64,000 bases of DNA from Gimesia maris (GCF_008298035.1 NZ_CP042910.1:2185001-2249000); one strand, 5' to 3'. Numbered from the stretch's first letter, positions 36,368 through 46,349 are shown. Notes: generated by a model from the letters alone, not told the origin. Program-made: numbers and translations.

Positions 36368-37933
36368 TTATTCCACAGGCCCTTCAACGCCCCCGGTATA
36401 GTGTTCACCCACGGGTTCTTCGCCATGGAGTACTTCCGCTTTGTAACCACCTTTACTGTAGAAGTAGATCACGAGAATCAGGTAGCCGAAGGCCATGAAC
36501 AACGGAACAAAGGCCGTACATATGAGGGCCATGCGACCTCCGTAAATACCGGCTTCTTTGACTTCCGGTTGATCCTCTTTGGCATATTCTTCTGCACCTT
36601 GCCACCATTGATTCAAGGTCTCGATGTTTTCGTTCGTCTTACCTTCTGCTTTCAGTTGTGCCACAGCTTTGTCCAGTTCTTCGCCATCGTTCTTCAGAAC
36701 ATCAACTTTCTGTCCGTTGAGGCCCTTGATCTCCGGCAGAAAGAGAAAGCCTTTTTCCTCTGCTGCGGAGTAACGCTCATAGGCATCAGGAGAAAGTGAT
36801 TCCAGTTTCTGTGTTGCATAATAGTCCTGGTTGTAGCCGATGCCCGGACCGCCGAGCAGTCCGGCTGACAGCATTCCGATACCTCCCATGGCTCCCATCG
36901 TTAAAGCGCCCCCTTTAGGGAACCGTTCGCCAACCACACCCAGCATGGTGGGCCAGAGGAATGTTTTTCCCAGACTGTAGACAGTCATAGCCAGCCAGAT
37001 GTAAATGGCTGCTTCGAATGTTCCGATCATGTAGAGTCCTACTGCACCAAAGCAGGCGCTGATGCAGAGCAGGCCCAGCGGATTGATTTTTTCTACGATC
37101 GGGCCAGCAAAGAAACGCAGGACGAACATGATTGAAGATGCATAGATAAAGAGGTAAAGCCCCTGACCTTCTCCCTGACCTTCCAGAATGGATTCCGTAA
37201 TACTGGCAATCCAACTGTCTGTACCCAGTTCTACATACCCAACACAGGCCTGTAATAGAAGCAGAAAGATCAGTAACGGACTGGCAAAGGTCATCAACAT
37301 TTGCCCGAAGCTGACGCCAGCCGACTTCGCTTCGGAGAGAGGGAATTTTTGTTTGATGACAATGTAGCCATAAATGAGGGTGGGGATCAGAAAAACGGCC
37401 ATGGGGATTTCCCATCGGAGCCATTCAGTGGATTCTTTCATGTTGGCATAAATGGCTGCCACGATCCCACCTATAATCAAACCGCCGGGCCAGCCCGCAT
37501 GCAGAATGTTGAGGTAATGCGTTTTCTTGTGGGGGTAGAGTGTCGCCACCAGGGGGTTGATCACCGCTTCACACAGGCCGTTGGCGACAGCGAACATGAA
37601 CATGCCGACGTACAGGCACCAGTAAGTCGCACCTTTACCAGCGGCTTCGAAAACCGGTGTGGCTGCGAAGGTGATCAAAGCAGATAGAACATGCAGAATG
37701 AACGCCAGCAGCAGGATCGGTTTGTAACCAACATTGTCAGTAATCAGACTGGCTAACAGAATCACAATTCCGAAACCAACCAGTCCGCCGCCAGTGATTG
37801 TTCCCAGTTCAAATTTGGTAAATCCATACTGGGCACCCCAGTCAGCCAGGATACCTCCACGAATGGCAAACCCCACGCCGGCGGCGATGAGCGTCATAAA
37901 ACTCGCAATAAACAGTGGTTTATTGTTGTTCAT
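36368..37933 (-). CDS. MFS transporter with large hydrophilic insert
   Basis: A 521-residue major facilitator, about 12 helices, beginning with S-F-M-T-L-I-A-A-G-V-G-F-A-I-R-G. The conserved loop after helix 2 reads L-I-T-D-N-V-G-Y-K-P. Unlike typical members it has about 105 charged, non-membrane residues (roughly 365-470) between the tenth and eleventh helices. The insert is rich in Glu and Lys with coiled-coil-like segments. It ends with a short C-terminal tail. The substrate is unknown. Separated from the next minus-strand gene by a strong terminator, so transcribed alone. Confidence 0.88.
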   Translation of the reverse strand: MNNNKPLFIASFMTLIAAGVGFAIRGGILADWGAQYGFTKFELGTITGGGLVGFGIVILLASLITDNVGYKPILLLAFILHVLSALITFAATPVFEAAGKGATYWCLYVGMFMFAVANGLCEAVINPLVATLYPHKKTHYLNILHAGWPGGLIIGGIVAAIYANMKESTEWLRWEIPMAVFLIPTLIYGYIVIKQKFPLSEAKSAGVSFGQMLMTFASPLLIFLLLLQACVGYVELGTDSWIASITESILEGQGEGQGLYLFIYASSIMFVLRFFAGPIVEKINPLGLLCISACFGAVGLYMIGTFEAAIYIWLAMTVYSLGKTFLWPTMLGVVGERFPKGGALTMGAMGGIGMLSAGLLGGPGIGYNQDYYATQKLESLSPDAYERYSAAEEKGFLFLPEIKGLNGQKVDVLKNDGEELDKAVAQLKAEGKTNENIETLNQWWQGAEEYAKEDQPEVKEAGIYGGRMALICTAFVPLFMAFGYLILVIYFYSKGGYKAEVLHGEEPVGEHYTGGVEGPVE

Positions 37934-38216
37934 AGTTGCGACTTCTTTGAATGAATGAGGGCGAGTGGTTTAGGTGCAACGTGTTCTGCAAGAGTTCTAA
38001 ATTCAAAAGCGGATCGATCGGATTGCTGATCAGGAATGGATGCTTTGAATGGTCTTGTTCACACAACGGTAACTCATAACGACCGTTCGTGAGAAGGAAA
38101 GGATCTCGATGAACAGACCGATATCAGTATCAGCAACGCCAGATTCTAACCAACCCGGATCGAGATTTCCACAACACGTATGCAGGAATGTGAATGTTTA
38201 TCAGATTCGCTATGCG

Positions 38217-39281
38217 TCACCGGTGGCTGTCAATCCGCTTGCGCAAAATCAGTAATTTGTCTCGACGTTCCGCTTCAACCTGATCGGGCAGACTTAACTT
38301 TTGACCAGACAATGTCAGTTCCTGCAACCGCTGCCAGTGATCAAAGCCCATCCTTCTGCGGGACCAGTTCATTTTCTGCCAGATCTTCAGGAAACACTGT
38401 CGGACGAGGTAATCGGGACTGTCCTGCAAGACCAGACAGTCGAGCCGCCAGGTCTCCTGGTTCTGATCGAGTGTAGCGGCTTTCAATATCTGGTCGACTT
38501 CTGCATTGAGGACACAGGTCACTTCTTCCGCCTGCTGCGACAATCGCTGAATGGACTGTACTACGTTGGGATTGAATTCTTTTTTTAATAAAGGTAACAG
38601 TTGATGGCGGATTCGATTGCGGGTGAAACTGGTGTCCGCATTGCTTTCGTCATTCCGGTATTCCTGGCCACATACGTTCAGAAATTCCACGACTTCTTCA
38701 CGACTGATCTGCAACAGCGGGCGAATCAGATGCAGACCCTGCTGTAAGACCCGGGTCTGGGGAATTCCTCTCAGTCCTGTGATACCTGTCCCGCGAATAA
38801 TGTGATGGAGCACCGTTTCAGCCTGATCATCCAGGGTATGTGCGACGGCAATCTGCGTGCACTGTTCTGCAATCGCAACCCGGGTGAGAAAACCATACCG
38901 TGCTGTGCGGCACTGTTCTTCCAGGCCGGAATCAGGCCCCTGATTCAGCTCCTGTTTCTCGGTCACACAGGGGAGTGAGAGACGCCGGCATTCCTGTTTC
39001 AGCCACTCCGCATCTTCATCAGAGGCGGTTCCTCGCAGGCCATGATTCAAATGGGCGATCACCAGTCCATCGGGAGGGATCAGCGATTCGGAAGACTGCG
39101 CCAGACACTTCAGTGCTCGTAACAAAGCCATGCTGTCCGCGCCTCCGGATACGGCGATCAACGTGCGTTGCGCAGGTGATTTTTGATGTGAACTAATGTT
39201 GGGAGCAGGGTTTGATTCGTCCTGAATCCGTTGCTGGCAGGTAAGTAATCCGCGTTTCACGGTCTGGATAAACTGATTCAT
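38217..39281 (-). CDS. tilS: tRNA(Ile)-lysidine synthase
   Basis: A PP-loop ATPase that changes cytidine-34 of the CAU-anticodon tRNA-Ile to lysidine, an essential decoding step. The ATP motif is S-G-G-A-D-S in AVSGGADSMALL, followed by H-L-N-H-G-L-R and the V-A-H-T-L-D-D-Q-A-E-T segment, all typical of TilS. I choose the ATG at 39281 (354 residues); the frame runs on to a TTG at 39365, but those 28 residues are low-complexity and proline-rich. It is shorter than the E. coli enzyme (432) and probably lacks part of the C-terminal region. Confidence 0.93.
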   Translation of the reverse strand: MNQFIQTVKRGLLTCQQRIQDESNPAPNISSHQKSPAQRTLIAVSGGADSMALLRALKCLAQSSESLIPPDGLVIAHLNHGLRGTASDEDAEWLKQECRRLSLPCVTEKQELNQGPDSGLEEQCRTARYGFLTRVAIAEQCTQIAVAHTLDDQAETVLHHIIRGTGITGLRGIPQTRVLQQGLHLIRPLLQISREEVVEFLNVCGQEYRNDESNADTSFTRNRIRHQLLPLLKKEFNPNVVQSIQRLSQQAEEVTCVLNAEVDQILKAATLDQNQETWRLDCLVLQDSPDYLVRQCFLKIWQKMNWSRRRMGFDHWQRLQELTLSGQKLSLPDQVEAERRDKLLILRKRIDSHR

Positions 39282-39716
39282 CGGAAACGGGAATTCTGCA
39301 AAGCGGGTTAAGGCCGGAAACGGAGCACCCCGCGGGTGTCGGTTCGAGATTGGACTTTCAGGCAATATTTCTGACTATATACTATCGAAACCGGAAATGT
39401 CTTGTTACCATAAAAAAGGAATTTTACGAGAAGTTATCACTGTCATTCAAGTTACACTCACACTCAGCTTCCTTTTCGATGGTTATTGAACTTTACGAAT
39501 TGGCAGATGTTTGTCGTTTTTTTCTGGATGTTCTGGAGTTGGCTTTTCATAATAGTTTCATTGTTTATTTATTTTTAGGTTTCCTTTCGGCATTTCAAAG
39601 TTTGACAGGGAGCATTGTCGCAAGCGGGTATTATCACTTAACTTTAAGTGGAGTACTCTTTGTGATTTAAGAGTTTCTAAAGTAGACCCGGTTTCAGTTG
39701 AGTTGGAGAATCAACA
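39282..39716. other. Intergenic region between tilS and a small protein gene
   Basis: No gene is supported; a 106-aa AT-rich frame on the plus strand lacks a ribosome binding site and family features. TTGACA at 39602-39607 and TATTAT at 39629-39634 look like -35 and -10 boxes but are 21 bp apart, so the promoter call is weak. Confidence 0.45.
39635..39650. promoter_or_regulatory. Inverted repeat CACTTA-N4-TAAGTG
   Basis: Perfect 6-bp arms (39635-39640, 39645-39650) directly downstream of TATTAT and 67 bp before the start of the 85-aa gene. Position over the presumed transcription start suits a repressor site. Candidate only. Confidence 0.35.
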
Positions 39717-39974
39717 ATGTCTGGTATTCTCAATGAGACAATTCTAGCAATTTATGTTCTGCTCACCAGAGCGGTGCGCGTATTGCCGACGCTGATGCAA
39801 CCATGGAAATCGACTCGTTCCGCGAGCGATTTCTATCCGCAAGTTGAGTCGTTGACTCAGCAGGCAGAGGAAAATGAAATGATGCGTCGAGTCTTGTCTT
39901 GTCTGGGGATCGAACAGCGGTTACGTGTGCCAGTCAAGGTGCGCTCTGACCAATGGTGCTTTAAGCGTCGTTAA
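39717..39974 (+). CDS. Small hypothetical protein (85 aa)
   Basis: An ATG with GGAGA 8 nt upstream opens an 85-residue frame. The N-terminus is amphipathic to hydrophobic (I-L-N-E-T-I-L-A-I-Y-V-L-L), followed by a polar region with a Q-Q-A-E-E-N-E-M-M-R-R helix and a basic C-terminus ending K-R-R. I do not recognise a family. No partner gene is close: RNase Y begins 299 bp later. The coding call rests on the ribosome binding site and the balanced composition. Confidence 0.5.
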   Translation: MSGILNETILAIYVLLTRAVRVLPTLMQPWKSTRSASDFYPQVESLTQQAEENEMMRRVLSCLGIEQRLRVPVKVRSDQWCFKRR

Positions 39975-40272
39975 AAGGTAAAAAGCACGGGCCATATGTT
40001 TGTTGAAAGCGTATTATCTTTTTTCCGGACTGCTTGAGGTTTCGCCATGCCTTTGATTTCATTTCTTTTATCAGGCATGCAAAATCGAGGAACTCCCTGA
40101 CGCTCCTGTCATTCTCATGAAATTCCTGACAACATGATTTGTATCGATCTGATTGAATTCGCTTGCGGGTGAGTTCAGGGAGATACAATTTTGTCTCTGT
40201 CGAATATCAACGCCAAATGGTATCAGGCAGGAAAGGGGCTTTCACTATAGGCGCATAGGAAGCACCTGGGAT

Positions 40273-41820
40273 ATGTTAACCGAAGTCGCTATCGGAGCGG
40301 CCCTGGCGTTCATTGTCGGGGTCATTATTGGGTATTTCATTGATCGGATCCGTCGCGGGTCTGCCTACCAGTCTTATGCTCAGATTCTGAAACAGGCCGA
40401 GCTCGATTCAGAAAACCTGCTCAAAAGCCAGAAGCTGGAAGCGAAAGAGGAACTGCTTAAACGGCGTGAGGCGCTGGAAGAGGAAGTCAACAAGCAACGG
40501 GAAGAGCTATGGTCCGTCGAAAAGAAACTCAGCAAACGCGAAAATGCGCTGGAAGATCAGCAGGCTGATTTTCTTAAAAAAGAGGCGATGATTCAGACCA
40601 CACAGTCAAAGCTCGCCGCCCGCTCCAAAGCTGTGGAAGCACGCGAGCAGGAGCTGGAACGTTCTCTGAAGAAACAGCAGGAAGAACTGTTTAAGATCAG
40701 TGGCCTGGATCGGGAGACCGCTTCGCAGATGCTGCTGGATCGACTGGATAATGATCTGAAAAACGAAACGGGTGCTTTGATTATGAAGCACCAGAACGAG
40801 TTGAAGCAGACCTGTGATAAAATTGCCCGCGAGACGATTGGCATGGCCGTGCAGCGTTTCGCTTCCGGTCACGTGGCGGAAACAACTGTTTCCACAGTCG
40901 AACTGCCTGAAGAAGAAATGAAAGGTCGGATTATCGGTCGTGAAGGGCGCAACATCCGTGCCTTTGAAAAAGCGACCGGAGTCGATGTGATTGTGGATGA
41001 CACTCCCGGCGTTGTTGTGGTTTCCGCTTTTGATAACGTCCGCCGCCAGATCGGTAAAATGTCATTGCAGAAACTGGTCAACGATGGACGAATCCATCCT
41101 GCACGAATCGAAGAAGTGGTCGAAGAGACCCAGAAAGAGCTGGAAGAATATATTCAGACCATGGGGCAGAATGCCTGCCAGGAAGTGAATATTTCCGGCG
41201 TGAATCCCAAACTGATCGATCTGCTGGGACGTCTGCATTTCCGCACCAGTTACAGCCAGAACGTGCTTCGGCACTCGATTGAAGTCTCAGCTTTGACCGG
41301 CATGATGGCGGAGCAACTCGGTCTGGACGGGACCATCGCCCGACGATGTGGTCTGTTTCATGACATCGGTAAAGCAGCTGACCATGAGATGGAAGGGGGG
41401 CACCCTGCTGTCGGGGCGCAGTTACTGAAACGCTATGGTGAATCTCAGGAAGTGGTGCATGCTGCTGCCGGCCATCATGATGATATTCGTCCTGATTATA
41501 TCTACACCGTACTTGTGGCTGCTGCAGACGCCTGTTCTGCATCGCGTCCTGGAGCACGGCGAGATACTCTCGAGAAATATGTCCGTCGACTCGAAGAGCT
41601 GGAAACCCTGGTTTGTGGTTTTCCAGGCGTGGACCATACTTATGCCATTCAGGCGGGCCGTGAAGTCCGGGTGATTGTTGACTCCGATCAGGTGAATGAC
41701 CGGGAAGCGGCAAAGATGTGTAAAGATATTGCCAAGGCTATTGAGGATACACTGACTTATCCCGGAGAGATTCGCGTGACCGTCATGCGGGAAGCACGCA
41801 CTGTGGAATATGCACGCTAA
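40273..41820 (+). CDS. rny: Ribonuclease Y
   Basis: A membrane-anchored endoribonuclease (515 residues from the ATG at 40273) that starts mRNA decay. Domain order: N-terminal transmembrane helix (about 4-24), long coiled coil (about 30-190), KH domain with [14 protein letters not shown] (about 216-230), and an HD domain with [11 protein letters not shown] near 360 and a downstream HHDD. All catalytic parts are intact. The longer frame from 40153 adds 40 residues before the membrane helix with no ribosome binding site, so it is rejected. Its stop overlaps the 3' end of the convergent PaiB-like gene by 4 bp. Confidence 0.96.
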   Translation: MLTEVAIGAALAFIVGVIIGYFIDRIRRGSAYQSYAQILKQAELDSENLLKSQKLEAKEELLKRREALEEEVNKQREELWSVEKKLSKRENALEDQQADFLKKEAMIQTTQSKLAARSKAVEAREQELERSLKKQQEELFKISGLDRETASQMLLDRLDNDLKNETGALIMKHQNELKQTCDKIARETIGMAVQRFASGHVAETTVSTVELPEEEMKGRIIGREGRNIRAFEKATGVDVIVDDTPGVVVVSAFDNVRRQIGKMSLQKLVNDGRIHPARIEEVVEETQKELEEYIQTMGQNACQEVNISGVNPKLIDLLGRLHFRTSYSQNVLRHSIEVSALTGMMAEQLGLDGTIARRCGLFHDIGKAADHEMEGGHPAVGAQLLKRYGESQEVVHAAAGHHDDIRPDYIYTVLVAAADACSASRPGARRDTLEKYVRRLEELETLVCGFPGVDHTYAIQAGREVRVIVDSDQVNDREAAKMCKDIAKAIEDTLTYPGEIRVTVMREARTVEYAR

Positions 41821-42467
41821 GACCGGGAAGGGGAGTCGTTTCCACTTTGATGCAGATTGGCCTGCATCTGGGCGGCGATGGCTCTTTCGTTTTCACCAGT
41901 CTGGCGTAGAAGTGCATTGATGACTTTTTGCTGGCGTTCTGCAGAATGGTTCTGATTGAGTTTGAATTTTCCTTCAATTCGCTCAATCTGTATCCTGAAG
42001 CCGACAATCGCCGGCAATAAAGAATCCACAAAATCAATGTCCGAATCGGGTATCGACCATGGTACTGGTTGAGTTGCCTCATAGAAGGCAACATATTGAT
42101 CGAGAATCCGTTTCAGTTGAGCTGGATCAGTCTCAAGTGTGCAGGAACCATATACGTGTACTGCCTGATAATTCCAGGTGGGAACCGTGTGGTCCGATTC
42201 ATACCAGGCTGGAGAAATATAAGCATGCGGTCCATAAAAGATCATCAGCAGACTTTGGTTCTGAAGCTGATCTGACTGTGGGTTAGCCTTCGCCAGATGG
42301 CCGATTAGCTGCCCGAATTCACCCACAGAGCGATCCAGTAACAGAGGCAGATGACTTGCAAAAGAAGAGCCTTCTGCATTTGTGATCAGGGTAGCAAAGC
42401 TGTGCTCTTCGATAAATCGGTGCAGTGTCTTCAACTCCGTTTCTGCAAACGAGGATGGTACGTACAT
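41817..42467 (-). CDS. FMN-binding negative transcriptional regulator (PaiB family)
   Basis: A 216-residue protein of the PaiB family (split-barrel flavin-binding fold). Typical segments: M-Y-V-P-x-x-F at the start, [20 protein letters not shown] and [13 protein letters not shown]. The family name comes from a Bacillus locus affecting sporulation and protease genes; many members may simply be flavin- or heme-binding proteins. No neighbour suggests a pathway. Convergent with rny. Confidence 0.92.
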   Translation of the reverse strand: MYVPSSFAETELKTLHRFIEEHSFATLITNAEGSSFASHLPLLLDRSVGEFGQLIGHLAKANPQSDQLQNQSLLMIFYGPHAYISPAWYESDHTVPTWNYQAVHVYGSCTLETDPAQLKRILDQYVAFYEATQPVPWSIPDSDIDFVDSLLPAIVGFRIQIERIEGKFKLNQNHSAERQQKVINALLRQTGENERAIAAQMQANLHQSGNDSPSRS

Positions 42468-42637
42468 GAGAGTAGTCCTGCAGCGAGAGATTCAAGGTTT
42501 ACTGTCAACCGGTTATGACAGTGAAAGAGTACAGCAGGTTCGTCTGACTATCAATTCCCATACGATTTCTTTATTTTGAGAGGGTGAGCTGACATTTCTT
42601 TCAGCGGACATCCCATTGAATAAAGGAGTGATTCCAC

Positions 42638-43003
42638 ATGCCGTTCATCGATATCAAATCCGTTAAACCACTGGAAGTTCTTCCCGGTTGTAAAATGCGA
42701 ACTCCTTTTGGAGAAAATCTGATGCTCTCTTATCTGGAGATGGATGAAGGTGCGATTGTGCCCCTGCATCATCACCCTCATGAGCAGGGGGGGATGTTGC
42801 TGAAAGGCAAACTGGAACTGACGATGGGTGACGAAGTCCGGGTTGTCGAAGCAGGTGCCATGTTTATCATTCCTCCAAACACGCCTCACCAGGCTGTTGC
42901 CGTCGATGGCCCTGCTGTTGTTCTGGACGTATTCAGTCCGGTGCGGGAAGACTACGCGGAACTGTTTAACAAATATATTCCAGTATCAGGCGATGATGCC
43001 TGA
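42638..43003 (+). CDS. Cupin domain protein
   Basis: A 121-residue single-domain cupin. Motif 1 has L-H-H-H-P-H-E-Q-G with the metal-binding histidines and glutamate, and motif 2 has P-P-N-T-P-H-Q-A with the last histidine. It could be a metal-dependent enzyme or a small-ligand sensor. The preceding GGAG-like sequence (AAAGGAG at 42622-42628) fits the ATG. Convergent with the VOC-family gene, 5 bp apart. Confidence 0.9.
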   Translation: MPFIDIKSVKPLEVLPGCKMRTPFGENLMLSYLEMDEGAIVPLHHHPHEQGGMLLKGKLELTMGDEVRVVEAGAMFIIPPNTPHQAVAVDGPAVVLDVFSPVREDYAELFNKYIPVSGDDA

Positions 43004-43008
43004 GCGGT

Positions 43009-43461
43009 TCATTGTTGCTGCTGGGCCTGTTGTGCTTTGAACTCTTCTGCTCGCTGGTGAAGTTCTTCGGTGGTGAGCTCTTCAGTCTGAGTTGCGATGT
43101 GCCAGCTGATACCATAGGGATCTTTCACTGACGCGCCCCGTTCTCCATAAAACATGTCGGCGGGCTCACGCAAGCTTGTTGCGCCTGCATCAAGGGCTTT
43201 CTGATAAGTTGCATCGACGTCGGGCACATACAGATGAATGGCTGCGGTAGTCTGCCCCCATTCCTCACAGGCATCGGCTACTTCGAGCATGGAATCACCA
43301 ATCTGCAGTGCCGCGTGCCCGATTTCATCGCCATGCCGGGAAATTAGGATCGGGGTGGCATCAAACACCGTTTGCAGAAATTCGATCATTTCAGCTGCCC
43401 CTTCCACAAGCAGGTAGGGAGTAATGGTGTGATAGCCTTTGGGGATATAGGGAGTCGTCAT
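43009..43461 (-). CDS. VOC family (glyoxalase/bleomycin-resistance-like) protein
   Basis: A 150-residue vicinal-oxygen-chelate protein close to the PhnB-like group. From the ATG at 43461 (GGAGAG 5 nt upstream) the sequence starts with T-I-T-P-Y-L-L-V-E-G-A, has two beta-alpha-beta-beta-beta halves, and holds E in S-M-L-E-V-A-D and D-P-Y-G-I-S-W-H. The C-terminal tail (about 130-150) is E/Q-rich and ends in a glutamine run (Q-A-Q-Q-Q-Q). The frame running up to 43548 is rejected in favour of this well-marked start. Confidence 0.88.
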   Translation of the reverse strand: MTTPYIPKGYHTITPYLLVEGAAEMIEFLQTVFDATPILISRHGDEIGHAALQIGDSMLEVADACEEWGQTTAAIHLYVPDVDATYQKALDAGATSLREPADMFYGERGASVKDPYGISWHIATQTEELTTEELHQRAEEFKAQQAQQQQ

Positions 43462-43644
43462 CGGATCTCTCCTTCCTCGGTTGATTGAAATTGAATCTGA
43501 AAAGGGTATATTCTCAAGCAGCAGAGTTTGATGCCGATAAAAGCCCATTATACAATCAATGGTTCGAGACCCATATCGGTAACTTCAAATTTTGCGTCGA
43601 TTGAATGCAGACAGCGGTTCCTTTCAATTTGGGGAAAACTTCTA

Positions 43645-45459
43645 ATGCGATTATCGTTCGTTATCTGTGTTCTGCTTTTATCGATTAATTCAATCAATGC
43701 TGCTTCACGACCGAATGTGATTCTGATCATGAGTGATGACCAGGGTTACGGCGAACTCTCCTGTCACGGGAATCCGATTTTAAAAACGCCTCATCTGGAT
43801 CAGCTGGCTGCAGAGAGTATTCGGCTGACCGATTTTCATGTCGCCCCCATGTGTACGCCAACGCGGGGGCAACTGATGTCCGGGCTGGATGCATTTCGGA
43901 ATGGGGCAATGAATGTCAGCAGTGGACGCACTTTGTTACGCCCCGAACTGAAAACCATGGCTGATCTGTTTCAGGCAGCCGGTTATCGGACAGGGATCTT
44001 CGGCAAATGGCATTTAGGCGATAATTACCCGTTTCGTCCGGAAGATCGAGGTTTTCAGGAGACTCTCTGGTTTCCTTCTTCGCATATAGGGGCTGTGCCT
44101 GATTTCTGGAATAATGATTATTTTGAAGATACCTACACGCATAATGGAAACAGGGAAAAATTTCAGGGCTATTGTACTGATGTGTTTTTTCGTGAAATGA
44201 CCAGGTGGGTCTGTTCGCAGGATTCCTCGCAACCCTGCTTTGCCTATCTGCCTTTGAATGCGCCGCATGGTCCCCACTTTGTTCCCGACCAGTTTCGCAG
44301 ACCCATTGAGCAGGCTATAGAGAAAAATGAATCGCTGGTTGCCCATCTCTCAGCAGCAAAACGTAAGTCGCTGGTCAGCTATCTCGCCATGTGTGCGAAC
44401 ATTGATCAGAATATAGGTAAGCTTGATCAGGAGCTGAGAAATTCCCGATTGCTTGATAATACGATTGTTGTCTTTCTGACCGATAATGGCAGCACGATGG
44501 GGCCGGATTACTTTAATGCCGGTATGCGAGGCAAAAAAGTCACACTCTGGGAAGGCGGCCATCGCGTTCCCTGTTTTATTCGCTGGCCGGCCGGCAAGCT
44601 GGGGGCACCTCGCGCTCTGAATGACTTAACCCACGTGCAGGATCTGCTGCCGACTTTAACCGAATTGTGTGACGTTCCACAGTCACTTCCCCGCCTGGAT
44701 GGCATCAGTCTGGTACCCAGATTGAGAGGTGCTGTGAAGTCTTTGCCAGACCGGATGCTGGTCATCGACTACAGCCGTATGCCTTTCCCCGGAAATAAGA
44801 AAAGCATGTATCTCTCTCAGCCACGCAAAGAGGGTTCAGCGGTGCTGTGGAAGCGGTGGCGCTGGCTGGAGAACAGGGAACTCTATGATCTCACGACGGA
44901 CCCGCTTCAGCAGAAAAATGTTGTCGCGGAATATCCGGAAGTTGTCAAAAAAATGCAGGCACACCTGGATCAATGGTGGAGTGAATTAGAGCCCACTGTT
45001 GCAGTCCCGCAACGGGTCATCGTCGGACATCCGTCAGAGAATCCTGCGATGCTGACAGCGTGTGAATGGCTGGATGTCTTCGTTGATCAGCAAAGGCAGG
45101 TACGGCGGGGAGTCAGGAGAAATGGTACGTGGCATTTAATCGTAGATCGCCCTGGCAACTATCAGTTTGAACTGCGTCGCTGGCCGCGAGAGAGTGGTTT
45201 GCAACTGACGGAAGGAACCCCTGCACTCAAAGTAACCGATGGACTGCTTGTTCAAGGGGTCGCTTTACCGGTCACAAAGGCAAAAATTAAAATTGGAACA
45301 TTCACAGCGACTGCAAATTCAGATTCTAAAGCGGAATCGATTACTTTTACTACTTCATTAGAGAAAGGGCCCGTCGAGTTAACGACCTGGCTACTGGATG
45401 GGCAGGGGAAAGAGATTTGCGGAGCCTATTATGTCTATGTAAATCGTCAAAGTGACTGA
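43645..45459 (+). CDS. Exported sulfatase, cysteine type
   Basis: A 604-residue arylsulfatase-A-like enzyme. The ATG at 43645 is preceded by GGGGA and gives a signal peptide (M-R-L-S-F-V-I-C-V-L-L-L, cleaved near A19-A20). The sulfatase signature C-T-P-T-R (C70-R74) marks the cysteine turned into formylglycine; metal aspartates are in MSDDQGYG, and GKWHLG is present. The last 120 residues form a beta-rich accessory domain. Planctomycetes have many such enzymes for marine sulfated polysaccharides. The longer frame from 43528 would place 39 polar residues before the signal peptide and is rejected. Confidence 0.95.
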   Translation: MRLSFVICVLLLSINSINAASRPNVILIMSDDQGYGELSCHGNPILKTPHLDQLAAESIRLTDFHVAPMCTPTRGQLMSGLDAFRNGAMNVSSGRTLLRPELKTMADLFQAAGYRTGIFGKWHLGDNYPFRPEDRGFQETLWFPSSHIGAVPDFWNNDYFEDTYTHNGNREKFQGYCTDVFFREMTRWVCSQDSSQPCFAYLPLNAPHGPHFVPDQFRRPIEQAIEKNESLVAHLSAAKRKSLVSYLAMCANIDQNIGKLDQELRNSRLLDNTIVVFLTDNGSTMGPDYFNAGMRGKKVTLWEGGHRVPCFIRWPAGKLGAPRALNDLTHVQDLLPTLTELCDVPQSLPRLDGISLVPRLRGAVKSLPDRMLVIDYSRMPFPGNKKSMYLSQPRKEGSAVLWKRWRWLENRELYDLTTDPLQQKNVVAEYPEVVKKMQAHLDQWWSELEPTVAVPQRVIVGHPSENPAMLTACEWLDVFVDQQRQVRRGVRRNGTWHLIVDRPGNYQFELRRWPRESGLQLTEGTPALKVTDGLLVQGVALPVTKAKIKIGTFTATANSDSKAESITFTTSLEKGPVELTTWLLDGQGKEICGAYYVYVNRQSD

Positions 45460-46349
45460 TTTCGATCCGCATTTTTTTCAGTGGTATTTTTAATGGTCTG
45501 AGCAAACGATTCCAGATGTCGGACGTTATCGCAGAATGCAGAGTATTGTATCTGTTGACGTATCGACTCGGTCATGCCACGACCGCCTGCAACAAAAGCA
45601 ACATCCAGTCCAAATTCATCATAAAGTTCTGTGTATTCACGGATGAAATTCTGATCATCAATGATATGGCTGACACTGAGCCAGAAGATACGTGGACGAT
45701 GCTGCAGGATCGCGGCTCTCAGGGTCGCGAAAGGCAGGTTTGTTCCCAGCGAGACTGCATTCCATTTTGAATCTCTCAGTACCAGTTCGACCATTGTTGT
45801 CGGCAGACTGTATTGATCACCCTCGGGGGTCCCGCCGATTGCCACCGGTGCATCTGCTGGAGGATTTGGAATGAGAGTCCGTAATTCATGTAGTACCCGT
45901 AAGGAAACTTCACAGCCATACCGTTCCTGATAGACCTCTGCTTTTCCGCATTCCCAGCGATCACCAATATTGCTGAAAGCTTTGGCAATTACCAGGTCAC
46001 AGATGGAACTGATGCAATGCTCCGCCAGATAAAGATCGAGAATGATCTGACGACACTGTTCCTCATCTCCTTTGAGGAGTGCTTCCGTAACCTGTTCTGC
46101 CGCTCGATCAATTACCCAGACCGTTTGACCGGTGGTAGAAGGAAGTCCCAGCACTTCCGGACGAACCAGTTGATGCTTACTGGATCTGAGAAATTCGATC
46201 AATTCTGAGAGGGCGATTCGTCGATGTCCACCCGCAGTGTATTGAGTGGGAATGATTCCCTTGTCGCACCAGCGTTTCACGGAAGATTCACTGACCTGAA
46301 TTGCTCGGGAGACCTGTTTGGGGGTTAGGAATACGCTCATTTTTACCAT
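45447..46349 (-). CDS. MerR-type regulator with degenerate B12-binding domain (CarH/LitR-like)
   Basis: A 300-residue protein with an N-terminal MerR winged helix (residues 8-52: S-E-S-S-V-K-R-W-C-D-K-G, then T-A-G-G-H-R-R-I) followed by a four-helix and Rossmann-like pair that resembles the cobalamin domain of the light sensor CarH/LitR. The two ligand signatures of CarH are changed. W-x9-E-H is W132-x9-E142-R143, and the G-E-x-H-x-x-G loop is G177-D178-Q179-Y180-S181-L182-P183. The base-off histidine ligand is therefore lost, and ordinary adenosylcobalamin binding is unlikely. It is divergent from a sigma-factor gene, so it probably controls that promoter. It overlaps the sulfatase gene end by 13 bp. 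Met4 (46340) is an alternative start. Confidence 0.85.
   Translation of the reverse strand: MVKMSVFLTPKQVSRAIQVSESSVKRWCDKGIIPTQYTAGGHRRIALSELIEFLRSSKHQLVRPEVLGLPSTTGQTVWVIDRAAEQVTEALLKGDEEQCRQIILDLYLAEHCISSICDLVIAKAFSNIGDRWECGKAEVYQERYGCEVSLRVLHELRTLIPNPPADAPVAIGGTPEGDQYSLPTTMVELVLRDSKWNAVSLGTNLPFATLRAAILQHRPRIFWLSVSHIIDDQNFIREYTELYDEFGLDVAFVAGGRGMTESIRQQIQYSAFCDNVRHLESFAQTIKNTTEKNADRNQSL

Noticed and set aside
39350..39670. Plus-strand 106-aa hydrophobic frame before the 85-aa gene
   Set aside because: AT-rich, no ribosome binding site, overlaps the likely promoter of the next gene; no family features.
39961..40188. Minus-strand 75-aa basic frame upstream of rny
   Set aside because: No ribosome binding site, no recognisable domain, lies across the expected rny promoter.
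40153..40272. N-terminal extension of RNase Y
   Set aside because: The extra 40 residues precede the membrane helix, lack a ribosome binding site and are not found in the family.
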